Translations under genes and position numbers: made by a program
Shown: positions 9,070 through 19,039 of the stretch, one piece after another
How positions within the stretch are numbered: position 1 is the stretch's first letter
Layout of the letters: each line of letters starts with the position of its first letter
Notes under the pieces: model-generated
Told to the model about the DNA's origin: nothing
The model's input: the letters and a program-made list of their open reading frames with translations, nothing else
The model's database searches: none
Source of the DNA: Thermoflavifilum sp.
Lineage (GTDB): Bacteria; Bacteroidota; Bacteroidia; Chitinophagales; Chitinophagaceae
Assembly (NCBI RefSeq): GCF_014961315.1
Contig: NZ_CP063141.1
Location: 620,001-684,000 of the forward strand
Length of the DNA: 64,000 nt
Direction of reading: 5' to 3'

Positions 9070-12000
9070 TTAGAAATGAATATTCAATCCCAGCGCGTAC
9101 GTCCGGGGTATGGGATACACATTGTTATCGATACCGCCAAATACTTCCGGATTCAGGCCGCGGTATTTGGTGATCACAAAAGCATTCTGCACAAAAGCAT
9201 TGACGGCAAGCTGCACACGGCTATGGGCAATCCTGCCGAAATTATATCCGAGGGTGATATTATCCATTCGCAGGAACGAAGCATTCTCCACATAGTAATC
9301 CGAGAAATACTGGCTGTTCTGGAATTTGGTGAACAGGTAATCGGTCGATGCATTGCCAATATAGCCGAGTGAATTGGAGATGCTGTTATACGTATCCATC
9401 GTGGAAAGTACATTGTTGTACACATAATTCCCGATATCGGCACGGGCCACGAACGATAAAGTCCAATGTTGATAGCTGAACTGTGAACTGAAGCCCAGCG
9501 TTACTTTAGGATCGGGCGATTTGTACCGGTAAAACAAGTTATTCGGATCATTGTTCACATCTTCATACACGCCTTCTATGGGATGACCCGTAGGATCATA
9601 TACCTGCTTGTACACGTAAAACGTATAGGCCGGATAGCCTACGGTATTGATTTGAATGGTATTTCCCGTACCGCCGGCAATATGACCCACCAGCTGATTC
9701 TGTGCGGCCGAGTCAGCTGAATTGGAAAGTTTCAGGATTTTGTTTTGATTGTAGGCGATATTGAAATTCAGGTTCCAGGTAAACCGCTGTGTGGTAACGG
9801 GTGTGGCATTAACGCTAAACTCAATACCCCGGTCTTCCAGACTGCCGATATTGGTAAACACATGGTTGCTCAGGTTGCCCAGCGCCGGAGTGGTAATATC
9901 GGCCAGCAGGTTGGTTGTTTTCTTGTAATATACGTCCACACTACCATTGATGCGCTGATTTAAAAATCCAAAGTCAAGACCTACGTTATAGGTTGCCGTC
10001 TGTTCCCATTTGATGTTTTCATCATAGGCTTCAGCCCGGTAAGTGTAGTAAAAACTGTTACCGAAGGGATATTGACTGATGTTGCTGCTCAAGGTGTAAA
10101 TGGGCAGGTAGGGATAATCATTCCCGATTTCCTGTTGACCCGTAACACCGTAGCCGAGCCGCAGTTTCAAATCCGATACCGTGCGGGAATCTCGTAGAAA
10201 TCCTTCCTGGTTGATGCGCCAGGCCAGGGCCACAGAGGGGAAATTTCCCCAGCGGTTGGCCGGACTGAATCGGGAAGAGCCATCGCGACGAATGGTAGCG
10301 GTAAGCAGGTATTTATCGCGGAAGGCATAGTTCAACCGGGCATAAAATGAAACCAGGGTATGTCGTGATGAATCGGGCAGAGGCGTGCCCGGAAGGGTAT
10401 CGCCTTTTTCATTCAGGTTGGGAAAAGATGGGCTACCCCGGAAAAAGTCTTGATACTCATAACCGGCCGTCACATCAAAATGGCTTTTCAGCCCAGGCAA
10501 GGTATGGGCATAATTCAAATAGAAATCAAACAACTCGTTGCGGTTATATTGCTGATAGTGACTGCGAAAGCCCCCCTGTAGATAATCCATTGCAGCGATA
10601 GCCGGTATCACTACATTGCCTTCACCTTTAGAAATATCGTATCCCGCATTCACGTGCGCCTTGAGATCGGGTAGGGCCGGCAAGGTATAATCTAACTCGA
10701 TATTCCCGATGCTGCGTTTGACGGTGCTTTTATCAGACCGTAACATCAGGTCGGCCACCGGGTTGCGGGTAGCCTGTGTATTGGGATCACCGGTGTTGGT
10801 GGTCCATTCGAAATAGCCACCAAATTTACTGTTGGGATCATATACCGGCTGGGTGGGATCCATCCGCAAGGCATCACCGATAGCGGCCTGGTTGGCAAAC
10901 CGATTGTTATTGTAAGCACCTTTCAGGTTGATGGTTGCCTTCAGGCTGTGGTTAAAAAAGCTGGGCGTGAGACTCAAATCTACGCTGGTACGTTTTAAAT
11001 AGCCCGTCTTCAGGATGCCGTTCTGATCCAGATAACCCACCGATAAGCGGTAAGGCAATTGAGGAATGCCGCCCGTAAAACTGATGTTGTTGTCAGTACT
11101 GAATGCGGTCTGATAGATTTCATCTTGCCAGTTGGTATTGGCGTTGCCCAGCAGCGCTTTCTGCTGTGCGGTACCCTGTTGATTGATGATGTCGCGGAGC
11201 TGCTGTGCGCTGAGCACACTCACTTCCTTGGTTTTGGTCGATAGCGAGTTTACCGTGTTTAAATTCACCGAAAGCTTTCCACCGGCCGTACCTTTTTTGG
11301 TGGTGATGATGATCACCCCATTGGACGCCCGGTTACCATAGATGGCCGCTGCAGAGGCATCTTTCAGTACGGTAATCGACTCAATATCTTCCGGATTAAT
11401 CAGCGTAAGCGGGTTTGGTGAGCCTGCAATACCACTATTGGCCAGAGGCACGCCATCGATCACAATCAGGGGATCGTTGCTGGCATTGAGTGAAGCTCCT
11501 CCCCGGATGCGAATCACCCCTCCTGCTCCGGGCATGCCACTGCTGGGTGTAATGACCACACCGGGAATCTTGCCCTGAATAAGCTGATCGGGTGTGGAAA
11601 TCACGCCCTGCTGAAAATCCCCGGCATTCACCGTGGCAATGGAGCCGGTCAGGTCTTTCTTTTGCTGGGTACCATATCCGATAACCACCAGCTCATTCAA
11701 CGAAGCAGCCGATTGCTGCATGGTAATTTGCAGCAAAGCATTGCTGCCTACCGGAACTACCTGCCGGGCATAACCCACGTAGCTGATGATAAGCGTGTCG
11801 TGGTCGGGCGGAAGGTTAAGATGAAACACGCCCTGGTCATTGGTAATGGTGCCCGATGCGGTACCCTGAATCTGTACCGAGACACCCGGAAGTGGCTGGC
11901 CTGTTTTGCCATCCTTCACTACTCCTTCAATGGTTCTGCCCTGCCCATGGGCGCCGCCAGCAGCCAGGCCTAACCCTATGGCCAGCAACCCAAGCATCTT

Positions 12001-12126
12001 CCAGCTCCATTTCCCCGGCATTCGGGAGTCTCGCTTGCCCGCTCCACCAGCTGAATGTGCCGGACAGGCGCTTAGCCTGAACGAGGAGAAAAATTTCGGC
12101 ATACGCATATGTATTGGTTTTAACAT
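9070..12126 (-). CDS. susC: SusC/RagA-type TonB-dependent transporter
   Basis: 1018 residues. A long N-terminus (~60 residues) leads to the hydrophobic stretch of the signal region (MLGLLAIGLGLAAGGAHGQ); the true start may be the internal Met at residue 36. Then a carboxypeptidase-D-regulatory-like domain (IEGVVKDGKTGQPLPGVSV), a TonB-box region, a plug (DQLIQGKIPGV...RIRGGASLNASNDPLIVIDGVP, VLKDASAAAIYGNRASNGVI) and a 22-strand barrel ending at LGLNIHF. Imports oligosaccharides across the outer membrane using TonB energy, with SusD as partner. Second gene of the operon, 17 bases after the amylase gene. Confidence 0.95.
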   Translation of the reverse strand: MLKPIHMRMPKFFSSFRLSACPAHSAGGAGKRDSRMPGKWSWKMLGLLAIGLGLAAGGAHGQGRTIEGVVKDGKTGQPLPGVSVQIQGTASGTITNDQGVFHLNLPPDHDTLIISYVGYARQVVPVGSNALLQITMQQSAASLNELVVIGYGTQQKKDLTGSIATVNAGDFQQGVISTPDQLIQGKIPGVVITPSSGMPGAGGVIRIRGGASLNASNDPLIVIDGVPLANSGIAGSPNPLTLINPEDIESITVLKDASAAAIYGNRASNGVIIITTKKGTAGGKLSVNLNTVNSLSTKTKEVSVLSAQQLRDIINQQGTAQQKALLGNANTNWQDEIYQTAFSTDNNISFTGGIPQLPYRLSVGYLDQNGILKTGYLKRTSVDLSLTPSFFNHSLKATINLKGAYNNNRFANQAAIGDALRMDPTQPVYDPNSKFGGYFEWTTNTGDPNTQATRNPVADLMLRSDKSTVKRSIGNIELDYTLPALPDLKAHVNAGYDISKGEGNVVIPAIAAMDYLQGGFRSHYQQYNRNELFDFYLNYAHTLPGLKSHFDVTAGYEYQDFFRGSPSFPNLNEKGDTLPGTPLPDSSRHTLVSFYARLNYAFRDKYLLTATIRRDGSSRFSPANRWGNFPSVALAWRINQEGFLRDSRTVSDLKLRLGYGVTGQQEIGNDYPYLPIYTLSSNISQYPFGNSFYYTYRAEAYDENIKWEQTATYNVGLDFGFLNQRINGSVDVYYKKTTNLLADITTPALGNLSNHVFTNIGSLEDRGIEFSVNATPVTTQRFTWNLNFNIAYNQNKILKLSNSADSAAQNQLVGHIAGGTGNTIQINTVGYPAYTFYVYKQVYDPTGHPIEGVYEDVNNDPNNLFYRYKSPDPKVTLGFSSQFSYQHWTLSFVARADIGNYVYNNVLSTMDTYNSISNSLGYIGNASTDYLFTKFQNSQYFSDYYVENASFLRMDNITLGYNFGRIAHSRVQLAVNAFVQNAFVITKYRGLNPEVFGGIDNNVYPIPRTYALGLNIHF

Positions 12127-12143
12127 GTTGAATAATAAACGTA

Positions 12144-15098
12144 TTATGGAATGATCAATTTTTGGGTTATCGATCCGTAATGGCGGGCAGAGAGTTGTAC
12201 GACATACATGCCTCCTTCTGCACTGAGTCGGTTGCCAAAGGGCCAGCTGATGACATAATTCCCGGCATATTGAAACCCATGATACAACGTAGCCACTACC
12301 TCCCCTCGAGCATTCACCAATCGCAGCTGGATATAATCATTTCCGGGTAAATAATAGTTGAATTGCAGGGTTTGTTGCCGGGGGGCAGGATTGGGGAATA
12401 CTTTCAAAGCGAGCTGATTTCCCGTGCCGGGCAGCCAGATGGGTGCTTTCTGCTGACCGGTATCGGAGGAAACATCATCCACATTGCGATCTACAAACAC
12501 ATGATATTCGCCGGGCGAAAGGGCCAGTGTGAGCTGCGATTGTTGTAGCTGAAATGCGCTGTCGGGTTTGTTTTGCAGGGAAACATAATCGTACCATGTG
12601 CCTGCATGTGAAAAGCTTACCGTAGCGCCATGCGGTACCACATCAAAATTGCCGACCACCACCACATCGAGCGAATCGCCTGTCAGTGTCATGGTCTTCA
12701 CGGCGCCGCTCAAATCATATTGCACCTGCCCCTGGGTGAAGGTGGAAACATAAGCCGGAATCTGCCGTAAGTGCAACAATCGCTGATAAACCTGAAATAA
12801 CCCCCGACGCCGACTATCGTTCAAATAATCCCAGCGAATGGGTTTATCGGCCAGTCTGCACGCCCCACTGGGATCTACAGTACCGTTGGTGCAGGTATTG
12901 ATGGAATAATCATAACCTAATTCCCCAAATTGCCACATCATTTTAGGGCCGGGCATCATAGCCCAGAATGCCGCGGTCATGGCATTGCGTTTCAACCCCG
13001 TAGCCGTGTCTTTAATCCTGTACGAACCACTGCTATTTCCATATTGCTCGTTTTTATACATCAGCCTTTCCTCGTCGTGGCTTTCCTGATAGGTCACCAG
13101 GTTGGGCTGCGACCAGCCGCGGGCGGTGTAAAGTCCCCAGCTGAAATCCCAGGTATTCCCCGAAGGCGAGGGGCTGCTATAGCCCATAGTAGCCTGATTG
13201 AAGGCATCGTTCAAATTGCCCCAGAGCATCATGCCCTGCGCGGCATACACTTTTTCTTCACTATTATCGGCAAACATCTCAAGGATACAATAACTGCCGG
13301 GTTTGATCTGCTGTTGTTGCCGATAAATGGTGTCCCAGATGGCCACGCGTGAGGAATCATAAGCATTCCACAACGCCACACTACAGTTGTTGCCCGTGCT
13401 GTCGCACGAACGCTTCTGGGTGAATCCTTTGGCCAGATCAAACCGAAAACCGTCGAGATGATATTCCGTAAGCCAGTATTGCATCACCCGGTAGGTGAAA
13501 ACTTTGGTAGCCGGACTTTCATGGTTAAACTGATATCCCACATTAAAGGGATGGGTAGGCACAGGATTAAACCAGGGATTATCGGCAGCAGGTCGCTGAT
13601 TAGCTTTATCCCAGTACATCTGCACCATCGGGCATTCTTCAAATGCATGATTCAAAACCAGATCCATGATCACGGCAATGCCCTGCTGATGACAGGCGTC
13701 GATGAACTGTTTCAAGGCGATGGCCGTGCCGTAATATTTATCGGGCGCAAAGAAGAAATCAGGATTATATCCCCAGCTGTCATTCCCCTCAAACTCGGTA
13801 AACGGCATAACCTCGATGGCGTTTATCCCCAGCCGTTTCAAATATCCCAGCGTATCCATCAGGGTTTGCCAGTCGTGTGCAGCAATGAAATCGCGTACCA
13901 GCAATTCGTAGATAAGCAGGTTGTGCTGATCAGGCCGCTGAAAGGCGCTGTCGTGCCATACATACGGTGTTTGACCGGTTTGTAGCACACTCACGATACC
14001 CGTAGTTTTCCCCGTGGGATAGGGTTTTAAATTGGGATAAACGGAAGCCGGAATACCTGAATCGTAATCGGGATCCAGGATCAAATGGGCGTTATAATCA
14101 GCCACCTTGATGGTGTCATCGATGACATATTGATAAGCATACTGTTGCTGGGGTGTAAGTCCGGTAATCCGAATCCAGAAATAATTGCTGTCGGGCGTTT
14201 GATGCATCTGATAAGCCGGTAACTGTTGCCAGTTGTTGAAATCACCGATGACTACAATATGATGTTTATGCGGCGCATAAAGCACCAGCACCACCGAAGT
14301 ATCACCGGGTTCATCATTGATACCTTCGGAAACGCCTGAGGGGAGCGGTAACATCGTGGTAGGTGGAGCGATATAAAAGCTAAAGGTATCTGCAGCCTGT
14401 TGTATGCCATAATTGCTCTGTGCGACCAGCACCTGATTGCCGGAATCGGCCAGTACAACAGCTGTGGTTAGACTGTCAGACAAGGTGCTGTCGACCAGCT
14501 TTCCATTGTAAAATAACTTCAGTCTGCTCACGCGACTTGCTACCACCTGCACAGGCAGCGTATCGCCCTGCTGAAGATGAAGAGGCTCGGGAATGGGAAC
14601 ATACCTGGGTTGGCGGTAGGGATAGCTGATGCGAACATGAAAACCCGTATCATACACGGGAATGTACATATCGCTGCCATCGGCATTGCGCAGCGCCTGA
14701 CTGCCACTGCCATTGCGAAATAAAATGGCGATCTGCTGGATATGTTCCGAAGTATCGGTAATACCAAAATAACTCCGTAAATCTTGATGGATGCTATAGG
14801 TCCAACGACTATTGCCGGCATAACTGCATTGATAGGCGGGATCGGTGGTACCCCATTGTGAATGCACATATCGCCAATCAGTTGCACTTGTGCTTTTGTT
14901 GGTGATCACCCCGATATGCACGTACACATCCGATGTGGGCGTATAATTGAGTAAACCCTGATTGCCAAAATGTGCGTCAGCGGTAATCTGTACAGAAGTA
15001 TCGGCTTCGGTGGGAAAGGCCGGGTCAGTAGAAAGCAATTGCCCGCTTACGGAGTAAGAGAACAATAATATGACGCAAAAAGTGTAAAGCTGCTTCAT
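12144..15098 (-). CDS. Secreted GH13 alpha-amylase with CBM48-like domain and T9SS sorting domain
   Basis: 984 residues with a signal peptide (ends SVSGQ). Residues ~25-245 are beta-rich accessory domains; ~265-345 resembles a CBM48/E-set (VVIGDFNNW); ~390-770 is the GH13 barrel. Catalytic residues: nucleophile Asp554 (GFRFDLAKG), acid/base Glu607 (ILEMFAD), transition-state stabiliser Asp675 (ESHDEE, where most amylases have NHD). The C-terminal ~85 residues (VFPNPAPRQQTL ... YVVQLSARHYGSITQKLIIP) are a type IX secretion sorting domain, so the enzyme is exported and probably cell-attached. First gene of the sus operon, so its dose is tied to the transporter. Exact specificity (amylase, pullulanase, neopullulanase) cannot be fixed. 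Confidence 0.92.
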   Translation of the reverse strand: MKQLYTFCVILLFSYSVSGQLLSTDPAFPTEADTSVQITADAHFGNQGLLNYTPTSDVYVHIGVITNKSTSATDWRYVHSQWGTTDPAYQCSYAGNSRWTYSIHQDLRSYFGITDTSEHIQQIAILFRNGSGSQALRNADGSDMYIPVYDTGFHVRISYPYRQPRYVPIPEPLHLQQGDTLPVQVVASRVSRLKLFYNGKLVDSTLSDSLTTAVVLADSGNQVLVAQSNYGIQQAADTFSFYIAPPTTMLPLPSGVSEGINDEPGDTSVVLVLYAPHKHHIVVIGDFNNWQQLPAYQMHQTPDSNYFWIRITGLTPQQQYAYQYVIDDTIKVADYNAHLILDPDYDSGIPASVYPNLKPYPTGKTTGIVSVLQTGQTPYVWHDSAFQRPDQHNLLIYELLVRDFIAAHDWQTLMDTLGYLKRLGINAIEVMPFTEFEGNDSWGYNPDFFFAPDKYYGTAIALKQFIDACHQQGIAVIMDLVLNHAFEECPMVQMYWDKANQRPAADNPWFNPVPTHPFNVGYQFNHESPATKVFTYRVMQYWLTEYHLDGFRFDLAKGFTQKRSCDSTGNNCSVALWNAYDSSRVAIWDTIYRQQQQIKPGSYCILEMFADNSEEKVYAAQGMMLWGNLNDAFNQATMGYSSPSPSGNTWDFSWGLYTARGWSQPNLVTYQESHDEERLMYKNEQYGNSSGSYRIKDTATGLKRNAMTAAFWAMMPGPKMMWQFGELGYDYSINTCTNGTVDPSGACRLADKPIRWDYLNDSRRRGLFQVYQRLLHLRQIPAYVSTFTQGQVQYDLSGAVKTMTLTGDSLDVVVVGNFDVVPHGATVSFSHAGTWYDYVSLQNKPDSAFQLQQSQLTLALSPGEYHVFVDRNVDDVSSDTGQQKAPIWLPGTGNQLALKVFPNPAPRQQTLQFNYYLPGNDYIQLRLVNARGEVVATLYHGFQYAGNYVISWPFGNRLSAEGGMYVVQLSARHYGSITQKLIIP

Positions 15099-15212
15099 GG
15101 TAGGGGCAAATGCAACCTATTTTTATGTTTACCAGCCCATTCGCTCACATACCCTTCAGGCCGCTTATTTCAGCATAAACCCGGGTATGGATATGTTTGC
15201 GTAATTCATACG

Positions 15213-15244
15213 CAAAGTATTGTGAATTTTTGATTAAAACAAAA
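15213..15244 (-). promoter_or_regulatory. Promoter of the amylase-sus operon
   Basis: On the minus strand TTTTG is followed after 20 bases by TACTTTG, a near-consensus Bacteroidota -33/-7 pair (consensus TTTG, ~19-21 bases, TAnnTTTG; here one base short). The leader would be ~110 bases. It is the only convincing promoter within the 249-base gap before the operon. No regulator gene of SusR or HTCS type is adjacent. Confidence 0.6.
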
Positions 15245-15328
15245 TTTTTTCAACGAACGTCCACATTTTACATGAGTGGTTTTTAAGCTTGCGGGTAAAG
15301 GGAGAAATCTTGCTTTTGGTGGTTGTTC

Positions 15329-15347
15329 AGCCGGGTAAGGCCCGGCT
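15329..15347 (-). terminator. Hairpin after the amidohydrolase gene
   Basis: A perfect 7-bp GC-rich stem (AGCCGGG / CCCGGCT) with a 5-base loop directly follows the amidohydrolase stop. No T-run follows on the minus strand, so it is at best a weak terminator. Confidence 0.4.
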
Positions 15348-16682
15348 TTATTGGGGTTTACGGTAAATGATCCCGTCTTTCATCACCAGTTGTACCTGGC
15401 GAATATCCTGTATATGCTCGGCGGGATTGCCTTTTACCGCCACCAGATCGGCCAGCAGGCCCGGGCGTATGCGCCCCACTCGATCGGCGATATGGAACAC
15501 ATCGGCATTTACTGAGGTAGCACTACGCAATACATCAAGCGGCGACATGCCATAAGCCACCATATCTTCCATTTCCCGTGCATTATCGCCATGCGGAAAC
15601 ACGCCTACGTCGCCGCCCATGCAGATGGTCACACCGGCATCGAGTGCCGCGCGGAAGCTTTTTTTCTTGGCCGCCACCCGCGGCGGATCGGGATCCTGAC
15701 CTTTCCGCCAGCCCTGATAGCCGGCTATAGCCTCTACGGCGGCTATGGTGGGACAGAGGGCGATGCCTCTTTCCTTCATCATCCGGAAAAGCTCGGGGGT
15801 GCCGTAATCTCCATGTTCAATGGTGTTCACACCGGCCAGTATAGCCCTGCGCATGCCCTCGGGCGTGACGGTATGCACGGCCACGATACGGCCGCTGCTG
15901 TGAGCTACTTCCACGGCAGCCTTCAACTCTTCGAGGGTAAACGTAGGCTCGTTTTCACCATTCGGCCCCCAGCGATAGTCTGCATAAATTTTGATGACAT
16001 CCGCCCCCTGCTTGATTTGCTGACGCACGGCCAGCATGATACCATCGATGCCCGATGCTTCCTGTGCACCCTGCGGCACCGGCCAGTCGGGCCGAAATCC
16101 TCTCGGAGCATAAGAACCGGTGGCTACAATGGCCCGGGTAGCACATAAGATACGGGGACCGGGAATCACGCCCTTCTCAATCGCCTGTTTAAGTCCCACA
16201 TCGGCATCGTCAGCGCCCTCGGTGCCCAGGTCACGTTCGGTGGTGAAGCCGGCCATCAACGTGGCCCGGGCATGCACGACGGCACGGGCCACCCGCTCAG
16301 CCAGCGACTCACACAATACCTGATCATCCCATGGGGTTTCATTATAGGGATGTAAAAATAAATGTCCATGCCCTTCGATGAAGCCGGGTAACAGCGTCAT
16401 TCCTCGCAATGCAATGATGGTGGCCTGCCCGGGAACTTGCATCTGTGCGGAGTCGCCTGCCGCCACAATCCGATTACCCTTCACCACCACCCACCAGCCG
16501 GTATGCATCCGCTCTCCATCGAATACCCGATCGGGTTCAAGCACATAAACCAGATTCGAAGCAGAAACCGGCATCTGACTGTAGCTGATAAAAGGCAACC
16601 CGAATATACTGAGTAAAAAGAAAAAAGATTTGACCGGAAACATAACTGCTGCCTTGATAAATGAAAATACCACTTTCTTCAT
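15348..16682 (-). CDS. Secreted amidohydrolase (imidazolonepropionase/prolidase-like)
   Basis: 444 residues. The first ATG gives a 13-residue extension; the Met at residue 14 (MFPVKSFFFLLSIFGLPFISYSQ) starts a clear signal peptide and is the likelier start. A metal-dependent hydrolase of the amidohydrolase superfamily: HGH metal motif in LPGFIEGHGHLFLH, likely bridging lysine in DVIKIYADY, metal His residues in VAVHTVTPEG and NTIEHGDY, Asp in MGGDVGVFPHGDN, and the C-terminal beta domain GRIRPGLLADLVAVKGNP. Relatives cleave cyclic amides or Xaa-Pro dipeptides; the substrate is not known. Its 5' end overlaps the promoter region of the divergent SIMPL gene. It precedes the amylase operon but a hairpin and separate promoter lie between. 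Confidence 0.85.
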   Translation of the reverse strand: MKKVVFSFIKAAVMFPVKSFFFLLSIFGLPFISYSQMPVSASNLVYVLEPDRVFDGERMHTGWWVVVKGNRIVAAGDSAQMQVPGQATIIALRGMTLLPGFIEGHGHLFLHPYNETPWDDQVLCESLAERVARAVVHARATLMAGFTTERDLGTEGADDADVGLKQAIEKGVIPGPRILCATRAIVATGSYAPRGFRPDWPVPQGAQEASGIDGIMLAVRQQIKQGADVIKIYADYRWGPNGENEPTFTLEELKAAVEVAHSSGRIVAVHTVTPEGMRRAILAGVNTIEHGDYGTPELFRMMKERGIALCPTIAAVEAIAGYQGWRKGQDPDPPRVAAKKKSFRAALDAGVTICMGGDVGVFPHGDNAREMEDMVAYGMSPLDVLRSATSVNADVFHIADRVGRIRPGLLADLVAVKGNPAEHIQDIRQVQLVMKDGIIYRKPQ

Positions 16683-16746
16683 TCCCGATCAAATTCATGT
16701 TTTTTAATCATCCCCACCGATTTCTTTTTCCTTCCTGCAAATGGCA

Positions 16747-16754
16747 TAAATTTG
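16747..16754 (+). promoter_or_regulatory. Bacteroidota -7 box (TAAATTTG) for the SIMPL gene
   Basis: Exact TAnnTTTG match 30 bases before the ATG at 16784. It lies downstream of the in-frame start at 16661, which argues against that long start; no TTG is seen at -33. Confidence 0.5.
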
Positions 16755-16783
16755 GCGAAATGCGCACACAAAATTCTTCTATC

Positions 16784-17500
16784 ATGATTCACCGCTTATG
16801 TATCTTTCCCGCTCTCGGTTTATTGTGCCTGTTTTCAACACAGGTATTGTTTGCACAAAACAAAAACTTCCTGGATCAACCTTACCTGGAAGTAACCGGT
16901 ACTGCCGATACCCTGGTTACACCCGACGAAATTTATTTGCAAATCCAAATTTCTGAAGCAGATACAAAAGGAAAAATTTCGATCGATGAACTCGAACAAA
17001 AAATGGTGGATGCCCTGAAAGCACTGGGTATAGATCCAGAAAAAAACCTGACTGCTCGCGACCTGACCAGCAATTTTCAATCGTATTTCCTGCGTGGCAA
17101 ACAGGTGCTCAAATCAAAGACCTATATCCTGAAAGTGGCTTCGGCCGTGCAGGCTACACAGGTGCTCATACGCCTGGGCGATCTGGGTATTTCAAACATT
17201 TCATTAGACCGGGTTGATTATTCACGCATGAAACAGGTCAGAAACATGATGCTCAATCGGGCCGTGCAGGATGCTCATGCCAAAGCCGTGGCCATGGTAC
17301 AGCCTCTGCACCAGACACTGGGCAAAGCCCTGCATATGGTAGAAACCCAGGTCTATCCCATCCGGCCGCTGCAGGTGAATACATTCAACATGAAGCTAAG
17401 CAACAACAGCCAGGGAAATCAACAGGAATCCCTACCGGAAATTGAGTTTGAAAAAATCAAAATTGAATCCTCAGTGAACGTGGTATTTGCGCTGGAATAA
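16784..17500 (+). CDS. SIMPL-domain (DUF541) exported protein
   Basis: 238 residues from the ATG at 16784 (MIHRLCIFPALGLLC...VLFAQ, a good signal peptide). Starts further upstream are rejected because they lack a signal and run across the promoter. The remainder is one SIMPL domain: LEVTGTADTLVTPDEIYLQIQI, then a long helix, YILKVASAVQATQVLIRLGDLGI, and NRAVQDAHAKAVAMVQPL near the end. These periplasmic or envelope proteins are widespread; no molecular function is settled. It is 15 bases before the polysaccharide deacetylase gene, so probably cotranscribed with it and tatD. Confidence 0.85.
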   Translation: MIHRLCIFPALGLLCLFSTQVLFAQNKNFLDQPYLEVTGTADTLVTPDEIYLQIQISEADTKGKISIDELEQKMVDALKALGIDPEKNLTARDLTSNFQSYFLRGKQVLKSKTYILKVASAVQATQVLIRLGDLGISNISLDRVDYSRMKQVRNMMLNRAVQDAHAKAVAMVQPLHQTLGKALHMVETQVYPIRPLQVNTFNMKLSNNSQGNQQESLPEIEFEKIKIESSVNVVFALE

Positions 17501-17515
17501 ATTTATCGACCAACC

Positions 17516-18157
17516 ATGAATTACTGGACACGTACACCACGATGGATGAAAGCACTATTTCCCGCTTTTGTATGGGAAAAACAGGATGTCAATCCTGCTG
17601 TTTACCTCACATTCGACGACGGCCCGCATCCGGAAATCACACCATCTGTGCTTGAGCAACTCCGGCATCATCATGCGCATGCTACTTTTTTCTGTATCGG
17701 TCATCGTGTCGTCCAGTATCCTGATATCTATCAACAAATATTTATTGAACAACATGGCATTGGCAATCATACGTATGATCATCTGGACGGATGGAAAGTG
17801 CCTTCACATAAATATGTAGATAACGTCATGCTGGCGGCTGTACATATCAACAGTCATCTGTTTCGACCTCCTTACGGGCATATCACACCCTGGTTATATC
17901 GTAAAATCAAGCAAAACATACCCGAAATGCAGGTGGTGATGTGGGATGTATTGAGCGGCGATTTTGATACCTCGCTTTCTCCCCAAAGTTGTTTAGAAAT
18001 TGTGTTGTTTAAGGCAAGACCGGGTTCGATAATCGTATTTCACGATAGTGAAAAAGCGCGTCCCCGGATGGAATACGCACTGCCAAGGGTTTTAGCTTAT
18101 TTTGAAAAAAAAGGATGGGAAATGAAAGCTTTGCCTTATCAAAAAATAAGTCATTAA
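17516..18157 (+). CDS. Polysaccharide deacetylase (NodB-like, CE4)
   Basis: 213 residues. Removes N- or O-acetyl groups from glycans, probably at the cell surface, although no signal peptide is visible. CE4 motifs: TFDDGP at 32-37 (catalytic base Asp34, metal Asp35), HTYDH at 85-89 (metal His85 and His89), RPPYG at ~118, and a late FHDS. Sits between the SIMPL gene (15 bases) and tatD (zero gap), so a three-gene unit. Substrate (peptidoglycan, chitooligosaccharide or capsule) cannot be decided. Confidence 0.9.
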   Translation: MNYWTRTPRWMKALFPAFVWEKQDVNPAVYLTFDDGPHPEITPSVLEQLRHHHAHATFFCIGHRVVQYPDIYQQIFIEQHGIGNHTYDHLDGWKVPSHKYVDNVMLAAVHINSHLFRPPYGHITPWLYRKIKQNIPEMQVVMWDVLSGDFDTSLSPQSCLEIVLFKARPGSIIVFHDSEKARPRMEYALPRVLAYFEKKGWEMKALPYQKISH

Positions 18158-18952
18158 ATGGAATGGATAGATACACATACCCATCTTTTTCTTGCAGAAT
18201 TCGATGCCGATCGTGATGAGGTGATACAAAGGGCTTTGCAAGCCGGCGTGCGGTATATGTTATTACCCAATATTGATGAAAACAGCCTGCAGGCTTTATA
18301 TGCCTGCACACAACAATACGCATATTGCTGCAGGGCTATGTTAGGCCTGCATCCCTGTTCGGTACATGAAAATGTAACCGGGCAGTTGCAAATCATTGCA
18401 CGAGCATTTAACGAAAAAAAGTTTGTTGCCATCGGTGAAATAGGACTGGATTATTACTGGGATACCCGTTATCGTGAACAACAATTGCAAGCCTTTCGCA
18501 CCCAATTGCAATGGGCCGCTGAATGGCAATTGCCGGTTTCTATCCACAGCCGCTCGGCGCTGGATGATTGCATTCAAGAAATCAAACAACTGCAACGAGG
18601 ACAGTTAACAGGTGTTTTTCATTGTTTCACCGGTACCCTTCAACAGGCACGACAAATTATTGACCTGGGATTTGCCCTCGGCATCGGCGGTGTAATTACC
18701 TTTCAAAAAAGCACGGCATTACGAGAAACCATCAGCCAGATTTCATTGCAGCACATCGTGCTGGAAACCGATGCTCCTTATTTATCGCCCGTACCCTTTC
18801 GTGGAAAAAGAAATGAAAGCAGCCGTATTCCCTGTATTGCGCAAACACTTGCTTCCCTGTTTCATTGCGAAGAACAGGAAATCGCTCGCATCACCACGGC
18901 TAATGCCCTGCGCATATTTCCCACGCTGGTAGAAGATATGCAGCACAAATAA
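18158..18952 (+). CDS. TatD-family metal-dependent hydrolase
   Basis: 264 residues. A TIM-barrel metal-dependent nuclease-type hydrolase. Visible motifs in order are DTHTHLF (metal His pair), GEIGLDYYWD (metal Glu), HSRSALDD, FHCFTGTLQQAR and ETDAPYLSP (metal Asp). Relatives act as 3'-5' exonucleases or D-aminoacyl-tRNA deacylases. The start directly abuts the deacetylase stop, so translation is likely coupled. Expected cytoplasmic. Confidence 0.93.
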   Translation: MEWIDTHTHLFLAEFDADRDEVIQRALQAGVRYMLLPNIDENSLQALYACTQQYAYCCRAMLGLHPCSVHENVTGQLQIIARAFNEKKFVAIGEIGLDYYWDTRYREQQLQAFRTQLQWAAEWQLPVSIHSRSALDDCIQEIKQLQRGQLTGVFHCFTGTLQQARQIIDLGFALGIGGVITFQKSTALRETISQISLQHIVLETDAPYLSPVPFRGKRNESSRIPCIAQTLASLFHCEEQEIARITTANALRIFPTLVEDMQHK

Positions 18953-19039
18953 ATCGATGTTATCTTCTCAAAACTCCGTAGCAGAGAAAATGTTCTATCC
19001 TGGTTGCTTTGCAAAGTAAATGGTTATCTTATCTGTGCT

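Noticed and set aside
13458-13985. Plus-strand frame opposite the amylase gene
   Set aside because: A shadow of the GH13 coding strand with no recognisable domain.
16661-16783. Longer N-terminus for the SIMPL protein
   Set aside because: It lacks a signal peptide and crosses the promoter box at 16747.
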